A stretch of 64,000 nucleotides of DNA from Aquipseudomonas alcaligenes (GTDB taxonomy: Bacteria; Pseudomonadota; Gammaproteobacteria; Pseudomonadales; Pseudomonadaceae). The notes under the pieces were generated by a model, which was given only the letters and a program-made list of their open reading frames with translations, was not told the origin of the DNA and searched no databases. Below are positions 57,939 to 64,000 of this stretch, piece after piece; position 1 is the first letter of the stretch, and every line of letters begins with the position of its first letter. The position numbers and the translations under genes are program-made. The stretch lies in contig NZ_FTNW01000003.1 of assembly GCF_900156545.1 (NCBI RefSeq), positions 186,001 to 250,000 on the forward strand, read 5' to 3'.

Positions 57939-58502
57939 ATGTGGCTGGACCCTGCCAGCGGCTGGTGTGACGGCGTGCGTCACTGCCCCTCGCCGAATTT
58001 CAACGAGCGCCCGCAAGGGGAGGTGTCCCTGCTGGTGCTGCATAACATCAGTCTGCCGCCGGGGCAGTTTGGCACCGGCAAGGTGCAGCAGTTCTTCCAG
58101 AACCAGCTGCCGGTGGACGAGCATCCCTACTTCGCCGGCATCGCCCAGCTGACCGTATCTGCGCACTTCCTTATCGAGCGCGATGGCGGTGTGATCCAGT
58201 TCGTGTCGTGCAACCAGCGCGCCTGGCACGCCGGGGTATCGCGCTTTGGCGAGCGGGAGAACTGCAATGACTTCTCCATCGGGATCGAACTGGAAGGCAC
58301 CGACGATCTGCCATTCGAGAATGCTCAATACCAGGCCTTGACCGAGCTGACCCGTGCGTTGCTGTGCGCCTATCCTGACATGAGCGCCGAGCGCATCTGT
58401 GGTCACAGCCATATCGCGCCGGGGCGCAAGACCGACCCCGGCCCCTGTTTCGACTGGGCGCGCCTGCGCGCCGCCCTGCAGCATGAGGAGAGTGGAAGAT
58501 GA
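57939..58502 (+). CDS. ampD: 1,6-anhydro-N-acetylmuramyl-L-alanine amidase AmpD
   Basis: 187 residues, an amidase_2 zinc enzyme with the conserved VLHNISLPP, SAHFLIERDG, AWHAGVSRFGERENCNDFSIGIELEG and CGHSHIAPGRKTDPGPCFDW segments. No signal peptide: cytoplasmic recycling of muropeptides, which sets AmpR-controlled beta-lactamase expression in Pseudomonas. The ATG at 57939 has AAGGAG upstream. Overlaps ampE by four bases. Confidence 0.95.
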   Translation: MWLDPASGWCDGVRHCPSPNFNERPQGEVSLLVLHNISLPPGQFGTGKVQQFFQNQLPVDEHPYFAGIAQLTVSAHFLIERDGGVIQFVSCNQRAWHAGVSRFGERENCNDFSIGIELEGTDDLPFENAQYQALTELTRALLCAYPDMSAERICGHSHIAPGRKTDPGPCFDWARLRAALQHEESGR

Positions 58503-59320
58503 ACTTTCTGGTGTTGTTGCTGGTGCTGTGGGTGGAGAAGTTTTCCGCCGGGCGCCTGCGCATCCAGCAGGACGGCCCCTGGCTGCAGTGGCTGACGGCC
58601 AGTTCGGGGCGCTCGCCCTGGTCCACCTTGGCCCTGGCGGTGTTGCTGCCCGTGGCCCTGCTCGGGTTGCTGGTGCTCGTGCTCGAACCGCTGGCCTATG
58701 GCTGGCTGTTGTTGCCGGTGCATCTGCTGGTGCTGGTCTACAGCCTGGGACGCGGCGATCTGCTGGCGGAGCTGGGGCCATTTCGCGACGCCTGGCGCCG
58801 GGGTGATGAGCAGGCCGCTCTGCATGTGGCCGAGCGTGATCTGGGGCTGGTGGCCGATGCGGAGGCCGAGTTGCTCGAGCGCGTGCGTGCCTACGAGCTG
58901 TGGCAGGCCTATCAGGGCTTTTTCGCGGTGATCTTCTGGTACGCGTTGCTTGGGCCGCTGCCGGCGCTGGCCTATCGCCTGCTGGCGCTGACCGCGGAGC
59001 GGGCGGGCGATACGGCGGTGGCCGAGCGCGCGGCGCAGCTGCGGCATGCCATGGACTGGCTGCCGGTGCGGGTGCTGGCAGCCAGTTTTGCCCTGGTTGG
59101 CAATTTCTCCGCCGTCAGCCATGCGGTGCTGCATGACCTGCTCGCCTGGGATATCCCCGCCGCGCAACTGGTGGCTCGCGCCGGTGTCGCCGCTGCCGAG
59201 GTGGGCGAGGCGCAGCCCGGTGAGGCGGGAGTCGCCAGCCTCGACGAACTTTGGCAGCTGCTGATCCGCGCCGCTGTACTCTGGTATGCCGCCTTCGCCG
59301 TGTGGATCCTGCTGCTCTAG
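58499..59320 (+). CDS. ampE: AmpE inner-membrane protein
   Basis: 273 residues with four membrane helices (including ~42-63 and ~70-85, and one at the C-terminal end, FAVWILLL) and the AmpE/CobD-like segment FFAVIFWYALLGPLPALAYRLL. Cotranscribed with ampD (ATGA overlap). Proposed as a signal-linked partner of AmpD; its biochemical function is unclear. Its stop abuts the stop of the convergent ROK kinase gene with no gap. Confidence 0.92.
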   Translation: MNFLVLLLVLWVEKFSAGRLRIQQDGPWLQWLTASSGRSPWSTLALAVLLPVALLGLLVLVLEPLAYGWLLLPVHLLVLVYSLGRGDLLAELGPFRDAWRRGDEQAALHVAERDLGLVADAEAELLERVRAYELWQAYQGFFAVIFWYALLGPLPALAYRLLALTAERAGDTAVAERAAQLRHAMDWLPVRVLAASFALVGNFSAVSHAVLHDLLAWDIPAAQLVARAGVAAAEVGEAQPGEAGVASLDELWQLLIRAAVLWYAAFAVWILLL

Positions 59321-60214
59321 CTACTCGGGCCACAGCCAGGCGGCGCCGCGCACGCCGCTGGAGTCGCCGTGGCGGGCCTGGACCAGGCGGGTGTTGACCT
59401 GGTCCGAGAACACATGGCGCACCAGCAGTGGCGGTACCTCGCGGTATAGCGCGGGGATGTTGGACAGGCCGCCGCCCAGCACTATCACGTGCGGGTCGAG
59501 GATGTTGATCACCGAGGCCAGCGCCCGCGCCAGCTGCTCGCAGTAGCGCGCCAGGGCCTGAGTGGCGGCGGGTTCGCCGCCCGCTGCCGCCGTTGCCAGC
59601 TCGCGTGCGTTCAGCCCCAGGTCGCTGCGGGCGGCCCAGCCGGGGCCACTGAGAAAGGTTTCGATGCAGTCGTCCAGGCCGCAGTAGCAGCGTCTGGCCG
59701 GGCCGTCGGTCGCGTTGCGCCAGGGCAGGGCATTGTGGCCCCACTCGCCGGCGATGGCGTTGGGGCCGTTCAGCGGCCGGCCATGGATGGCGATACCCCC
59801 GCCGACGCCGGTGCCCAGAATCACCCCGAAGACGCTGTCGGCACCGGCGCCGGCGCCATCGCTGGCCTCGGACAGGGTGAAGCAGTCGGCGTCGTTGGCC
59901 AGGCGTACCGGCCTCTCCAGCAGGCGCTCCAGGTCGCCCTGCAGGTCCTGGCCGATCAGGCAGGTGGAGTTGGCGTTCTTGATTCGCCCGTGATCCGGCG
60001 AGCGGGTGCCGGGAATGCCGACGCCGACGGTGCCGCTGGCACCCAACTCCATCTCTGCTGCCTGGACTAGACTCATGATGGTCAGAAGCGTGGCGTGGTA
60101 GTCACCCTGCGGGGTAGGCAATCGCCGCCGCAGCCGCTCTGTGGAGCCCTGCAGGGCAATGATTTCCGTCTTGGTACCACCCAGATCAATGCCGAAGCGA
60201 AGAGACATGCGCAT
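59321..60214 (-). CDS. ROK family sugar kinase (fructokinase or N-acetylglucosamine kinase type)
   Basis: 297 residues. ATP-binding FGIDLGGTKTEIIAL, substrate-site ANDADCF, GTGVGGGI, and the ROK zinc motif CYCGLDDCIE with the upstream His in GEWGHNALPW. It phosphorylates a hexose; sequence alone does not settle fructose versus N-acetylglucosamine, although the neighbouring ampD (cell-wall recycling) would fit an amino sugar. The start ATG at 60214 was preferred because AAGG lies 6 bases upstream; the ATG at 60208 is possible. Confidence 0.88.
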   Translation of the reverse strand: MRMSLRFGIDLGGTKTEIIALQGSTERLRRRLPTPQGDYHATLLTIMSLVQAAEMELGASGTVGVGIPGTRSPDHGRIKNANSTCLIGQDLQGDLERLLERPVRLANDADCFTLSEASDGAGAGADSVFGVILGTGVGGGIAIHGRPLNGPNAIAGEWGHNALPWRNATDGPARRCYCGLDDCIETFLSGPGWAARSDLGLNARELATAAAGGEPAATQALARYCEQLARALASVINILDPHVIVLGGGLSNIPALYREVPPLLVRHVFSDQVNTRLVQARHGDSSGVRGAAWLWPE

Positions 60215-60222
60215 TCTTAACC

Positions 60223-60249
60223 TTAAGTTACACATACCGGCGCCGATAT
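60223..60249 (+). promoter_or_regulatory. sigma28 (FliA) promoter of the chemoreceptor gene
   Basis: TTAAGTT (60223-60229), a 12-base spacer, GCCGATAT (60242-60249) closely match the FliA consensus T(C/A)AAGTT-N11/12-GCCGATAA, 140 bases before the GTG start. Confidence 0.75.
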
Positions 60250-60389
60250 CCGGTATACAAGCGGTGGGGGAGCTGTGCCTGGCAAATGGCCAGCCCCGCT
60301 AGAATTCAGAAAGCCACGACACCTTGCCGTTCAAGCGACCAGCCTTCTCCCGGCTGGCATACAACAATAATGGCAACAGGAGACGTCTA

Positions 60390-62420
60390 GTGAATAGCGT
60401 GTTGTACCCTGCCATCGCGCTGATGAACCGCCTGAGCTTCGGCATGAAGTTCAGCCTGATCAGCGTGCTGTTCTTCCTGCCCATGCTGGTCACCAACTAC
60501 TACTTGGTGCGCGAATCCTATGACGCCTTCGTCGATACGCGCACCGAGCTGCAGAGCCTGGAATTGCTCAAGCAGAGCCAGAAGATGCGGCAGGAGCTGG
60601 AGCGCCTGAACGATCTCTACGAGATCAATGCGGTGCTCGGCCAGTCCGGCGAGGCGGACAAGCTCGCGGCACTGATCGCGCCTCTGGAAAAGAGTATCTC
60701 CGAGACCCTGAACGCCTTGACCTCGCCCAGCGATGACGCGCAGAAAATCGAGGAGTTCAACGCCCAGCGCGACGCCATCAAGGCGGCGCTCGACGCGGTT
60801 GCTGCCGAGTCGTCGCTGCGCAGCAAGGCCGGTCTGGTGGTCAAGGCGCTGGACAACGCCGAAGTCTTCATCAAGTTCGTTGCCAGCCAGTCCGGCCTCA
60901 GCCAGGACAGCGACCTGACCGTGCGGCAGATGGCCGAGCTGCTGACCACGGCCACGCCGCCGGTGACCGAGGCGCTGAGCAAGGCGCGTGCACTGGGTTC
61001 TTACTCGCTCGGCCAAGGGATTCTCGGCTCTTCCGACAGCACCAAGCTCGACGAAATGCTCGCCCAGCTGGAGCAACTGCACGCCGAGTACGGCTTCAAG
61101 CTGCAGAGTGCGCTGGATGGCAACGCGCGTGCGCGCAACGAGCTGAGCACGGCAGCCGAGGCCAGTCGTGCCACGCTGATGGAAATCAGCGGGGTGCTGG
61201 AAGAGCAGCTGCTCATGGCTGACAGCCTGGACGCGCCGTGGCAGGGCTTCTTCGACCAGCTCAGTGCTGCCATCGACAAGACTTACGCCTTCAACGATCA
61301 GGCACTCGGCTTCCTCGATCACGAGCTGAGCCAGCGTCTGGAAGGCAAGCGCACGCAGATGGTGCTGCTGGTGGTGGCCCTGGTGTCTGTGTTCCTCGCA
61401 ATTGGCTACCTCTATGGCGCGTTCTACGTTTCCACCCGTGCCACCCTCAAGGGCTTCGGCAGCACGCTCAATAAGGTGGCTGCCGGGGATATGACGGTGA
61501 GCGTCAACGTGCGCAGCCAGGACGAGCTGGGCGAGCTTGGCGAAGTCTTCAATGGCACTGTGGCGAAGATCCGCGACCTGATCGACCTGGTCGGTCAGAC
61601 CGTGGTCGAGGTGGAGCGCCAGGCGGATCGCGTCGAACTGGTGTCCGGCGAGAGCAGCCAGGCTGTGACCGCCCAGCGTGGGCAGATCGAGCAGGTCGCT
61701 ACGGCGATGAACGAGATGTCCGCCACTGCCCAGGAGGTCGCGCGCAGCGCTGCCGCTGCAGTGAGCAGTGCGCAGAGTGTCAACGACGAGACGGTCAGCG
61801 GTCGTGCCATGGTCGAGTCGCAGGTTGGCAGCATCCAGCGCCTGGCCAGCGAGATCGATCAGTCGGTCGGTGTGATCAACCAGCTGGCGGCCGACAGCGC
61901 GGCTATCAGTCAGGTGCTGGACGTGATCAAGGGCATCGCCGGGCAGACCAACCTGCTGGCCCTGAATGCCGCCATCGAGGCCGCGCGTGCAGGTGAGCAG
62001 GGTCGCGGCTTTGCCGTGGTAGCCGACGAGGTGCGCAACCTGGCCAAGCGCACCCACCAGTCCACCGAGGAGATCGAACAGATGATCGGTCGCCTGCAGA
62101 GTGGCGTGGGCGCCACCGTGACCGCCATGAACGGCAGCCACCAGATGGTGGAGAACACCGTCAACCAGTCGGCTCAGGTGCAGCAGGCGCTGGAGAACAT
62201 CCTCGGCGCGGTCGGCATGATCGTCGACCAGAACCAGCAGATCGCCGCCGCTGCCGAGCAGCAGACCGCCGTAGCTCACGATATCGACATGAACATCGTC
62301 GAGATCAACCAGGCCGGCGAGCGTACCGCCGAAGGCGCGGTGCAGACCGAACAGGCCAGCCGCCAGCTGTCCGACCAGGTCGCGCGGCTCAAGGAGCTGA
62401 TCAGCGCGTTCCGCGTCTGA
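60390..62420 (+). CDS. Methyl-accepting chemotaxis protein
   Basis: 676 residues from the GTG at 60390, preceded by AGGAGA. Membrane helix ~20-38, a long periplasmic helical sensor (~40-325), second helix ~330-355, HAMP (~355-410), and the cytoplasmic signalling hairpin with tip [10 protein letters not shown]...[20 protein letters not shown]. The ligand is unknown. A FliA-type promoter links it to flagellar chemotaxis rather than to the pilus Chp system. Confidence 0.93.
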   Translation: MNSVLYPAIALMNRLSFGMKFSLISVLFFLPMLVTNYYLVRESYDAFVDTRTELQSLELLKQSQKMRQELERLNDLYEINAVLGQSGEADKLAALIAPLEKSISETLNALTSPSDDAQKIEEFNAQRDAIKAALDAVAAESSLRSKAGLVVKALDNAEVFIKFVASQSGLSQDSDLTVRQMAELLTTATPPVTEALSKARALGSYSLGQGILGSSDSTKLDEMLAQLEQLHAEYGFKLQSALDGNARARNELSTAAEASRATLMEISGVLEEQLLMADSLDAPWQGFFDQLSAAIDKTYAFNDQALGFLDHELSQRLEGKRTQMVLLVVALVSVFLAIGYLYGAFYVSTRATLKGFGSTLNKVAAGDMTVSVNVRSQDELGELGEVFNGTVAKIRDLIDLVGQTVVEVERQADRVELVSGESSQAVTAQRGQIEQVATAMNEMSATAQEVARSAAAAVSSAQSVNDETVSGRAMVESQVGSIQRLASEIDQSVGVINQLAADSAAISQVLDVIKGIAGQTNLLALNAAIEAARAGEQGRGFAVVADEVRNLAKRTHQSTEEIEQMIGRLQSGVGATVTAMNGSHQMVENTVNQSAQVQQALENILGAVGMIVDQNQQIAAAAEQQTAVAHDIDMNIVEINQAGERTAEGAVQTEQASRQLSDQVARLKELISAFRV

Positions 62421-62436
62421 TCCGTCCTATTTAATG

Positions 62437-62470
62437 CACAAGGCCCGCCATTTGGCGGGCCTTGTTGTTT
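62437..62470 (+). terminator. Terminator of the chemoreceptor gene
   Basis: AAGGCCCGCC-ATTT-GGCGGGCCTT followed by GTTGTTT; the stem is symmetric and may also end the convergent tatD-type gene. Confidence 0.8.
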
Positions 62471-62482
62471 CTGGGGGCTACC

Positions 62483-63262
62483 TCAGCTCCAGCCAAACAG
62501 TTCGGCAGCATTGCGACTGCTGATCTCGGCCAGCTCTTCGGGCGTCACTCCGCGCAGTTCGGCCAGTGCCGCGCAGATGTCCGGCAGATGCTCAGGGCTG
62601 TTGCGCAGGCCGGGGTACATGGCCGGGGCCATGTCCGGCGCGTCCGTTTCCAGCACGATGGCGTCGGCCGGCAACTGCGCCACCACCTTGCGCAGGCGCA
62701 ATGCCTGCGGCCAGGTTGGCGCGCCACCCAGGCCCAGCTTGAAGCCGAGGCGCAGGTACTCGCGGGCCTCCTCGTAACTGCCGGCGAAGGCGTGGATGAT
62801 GCCGCCGCGCTTGAGCCGCTGGCGCTTGAGCGTGGCAATGGTGGTGGCGTGGGCGCGTCGTACATGCAGCAGGGCGGGCAGCTCGAACTCCACCGCCAGC
62901 CTGAGCTGGGCTTCGAACAGCTCCTGCTGACGCTGGCGGTCGAGCGTCTCGATGAAGTAGTCCAGGCCGAACTCGCCGACCGCGCACAGCCGCGGGTGGC
63001 TGGCCAGGCGCTGCAGCCAGGCGCGCAGTTCGTCCAGATGCTCCGGGCGGTGCTGGTCGAGGTAGACCGGATGCAGGCCGAAGGCGGCGTGCAGGCCGTC
63101 GTGCGCCTGCACCAGGTCCCACAGGCGCTGCCAGTTGGCCTGGTACACGCCGAGCACCACCAGGTTTTCCACACCCAGCCCACGGCTGCGCTGCAGTAGC
63201 TCGGCGCGATCAGCGTCGAACTCGGGAAAGTCGAGGTGGGTGTGTGTGTCGATCAGGCGCAT
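62483..63262 (-). CDS. TatD family metal-dependent hydrolase (DNase)
   Basis: 259 residues. TatD metal ligands: DTHTHLD at the N-terminus, GEFGLDYF, HVRRAH, IHAFAGSYEEA and VLETDAPDM. TatD family members are 3'-5' exonucleases or related hydrolases. This one is the YjjV-like paralogue by sequence; the exact substrate is open. Confidence 0.9.
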   Translation of the reverse strand: MRLIDTHTHLDFPEFDADRAELLQRSRGLGVENLVVLGVYQANWQRLWDLVQAHDGLHAAFGLHPVYLDQHRPEHLDELRAWLQRLASHPRLCAVGEFGLDYFIETLDRQRQQELFEAQLRLAVEFELPALLHVRRAHATTIATLKRQRLKRGGIIHAFAGSYEEAREYLRLGFKLGLGGAPTWPQALRLRKVVAQLPADAIVLETDAPDMAPAMYPGLRNSPEHLPDICAALAELRGVTPEELAEISSRNAAELFGWS

Positions 63263-63353
63263 GGGCGCAGCATCGGCGATTTGCCGGCCCTGCGCCAGCC
63301 CTGGAGAGGCGCCTGTTCCGCAGTCGGGCGCCGGCTTGCGGGCCGCAAAGTTG

Positions 63354-64000
63354 TCAGGCGCGTTCGGCCATGGCCGCCAGGGCCACCGAGGTGGCGGCGG
63401 TGCGGGTTTCCACGCCGAGCTTCACGTAGACGTGCTCCAGGTGCTTGTTCACCGTGCGTGGCGACAGGCCGAGGATGTCGCCGATGTCGCGGTTGGTCTT
63501 GCCGCAGGCGACCCAGCGCAGCACCTCGACCTCGCGTTCGGTGAGCTGGAAGCGCGCCGAGAGGGTGGCCTGGGCCGGGGCGTCGTTGAGAGTTGGCGCG
63601 GCGGCCGGGGTCTGCCGCGCGGCCTGGATCAGGCGCGCGGTGCGCAGGTGCGCGCCGACCCGCGCCAGCACCTCGTCGGTCTGGATCGGCTTGGTCACGT
63701 AGTCGCTGCCGCCAGCGGCGAAGCCTTCCACCACGTGCTCGCTGTCGGTCAGCGCGGTCATGAACAGCACCGGAATATCGGCGCTTTCCGGCGCGGCCTT
63801 GATCCGCCGGCAGGTCTCGAAACCGTCAAGGCCGGGCATCATCGCATCGAGCAGGATCAGGTCGGGACGCCGGCGCTGGATGCGGTTCAGCGCGCTCTGC
63901 CCGTCCAGTGCCACCAGCACCATGTAGCCCTGAGCGTCGAGGGCGTCGGAGAGCAGGGCGAGGTTGTCCGGTGTGTCGTCGACGATCAGCACGGTGCCGC
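63354..64000 (-). CDS. Response regulator with LuxR-type DNA-binding domain (5' end beyond the right edge)
   Basis: The minus-strand frame enters from the right edge at GTVLIVDDTPDN and continues to a stop at 63354, giving at least 215 residues. The receiver domain has phospho-acceptor Asp in ILLDAMMPGLDG and the Thr/Lys pair in FMTALTD and VTKPIQ. The linker is Ala/Pro-rich. The C-terminal LuxR/GerE HTH reads LTEREVEVLRWVACGKTNRDIG...RTVNKHLEHVYVKLGV. A two-component regulator of unknown target whose partner kinase must lie outside the window. Confidence 0.9.
   Translation of the reverse strand, partial: GTVLIVDDTPDNLALLSDALDAQGYMVLVALDGQSALNRIQRRRPDLILLDAMMPGLDGFETCRRIKAAPESADIPVLFMTALTDSEHVVEGFAAGGSDYVTKPIQTDEVLARVGAHLRTARLIQAARQTPAAAPTLNDAPAQATLSARFQLTEREVEVLRWVACGKTNRDIGDILGLSPRTVNKHLEHVYVKLGVETRTAATSVALAAMAERA

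Noticed and set aside
60387..62279. Minus-strand frame of 630 residues opposite the chemoreceptor gene
   Set aside because: Shadow frame; the plus strand carries clear receptor motifs.

Overview
The window reads as a chromosomal segment of a Pseudomonas (gamma-proteobacterium, high GC). From memory, the gene order closely follows the P. aeruginosa PAO1 block between the pilA/nadC/ampD region and the obg/rplU/lon-like protease region, but with clear differences, so I infer a Pseudomonas other than P. aeruginosa. I see no rRNA, insertion sequence, prophage or CRISPR array. Four tRNA genes are present. Both window edges cut a signalling gene: a PAS sensor on the left and a LuxR-type response regulator on the right.

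Layout, left to right. (1) 1-10.6 kb: a membrane PAS sensor fragment, the ABC-F translation factor ettA, a DksA/TraR-type zinc-finger protein, a Lon-like protease, a YqhA-family membrane protein, and a tightly overlapping set DUF6482 - FeS-type photolyase - DUF2256. A pair of TGTACA boxes that may be a light-responsive operator precedes this set. FKBP isomerase fklB and a small gene behind a Fur-like box follow. (2) 10.7-23.5 kb: housekeeping genes ispB / rplU-rpmA-obg-proB-creA / rpsT / murJ-ribF-ileS-lspA-fkpB-ispH. (3) 23.4-29.9 kb: an AT-richer minor-pilin cluster (fimT on the minus strand; fimU-pilV-pilW-pilX-pilY1-pilE on the plus strand). Relative to my recollection of PAO1 it is inverted and lacks pilY2. 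(4) 29.9-36.5 kb: thiO, the pilin regulators pilS-pilR, a small membrane zinc-finger-like gene coupled to pilS, bamD, and divergent rluD. (5) 36.5-45.9 kb: pgeF, clpB behind a sigma32-type promoter, a PilZ-domain protein coupled to a DUF1631 protein, a tRNA Asn-Pro-Lys operon, ndh and small conserved genes. (6) 46-48 kb: GNAT, thioredoxin-like and CbiM-like genes, then yacG-coaE. (7) 48.6-54.3 kb: the pilus assembly genes pilD, pilC, pilB; the major pilin pilA, on the same strand as pilB; a divergent TfpX/TfpZ-type pilin accessory gene; and tRNA-Thr. (8) 54.3-64 kb: nadC, a second DUF1631 paralogue, ampD-ampE, a ROK sugar kinase, a chemoreceptor behind a sigma28-type promoter, a TatD nuclease and the response regulator.

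The dominant theme is type IV pili. The window holds the major pilin, six minor pilin-like genes, the adhesin/mechanosensor PilY1, the assembly ATPase, platform protein, prepilin peptidase, the PilSR two-component system and a pilin accessory protein. PilR would act through the sigma54 promoter upstream of pilA. The two DUF1631 paralogues, one translationally coupled to a PilZ (cyclic-di-GMP-type) protein, lie near pilus genes and are the least understood part of the window. Together with the putative light-controlled photolyase operon they are the best candidates for under-described biology.
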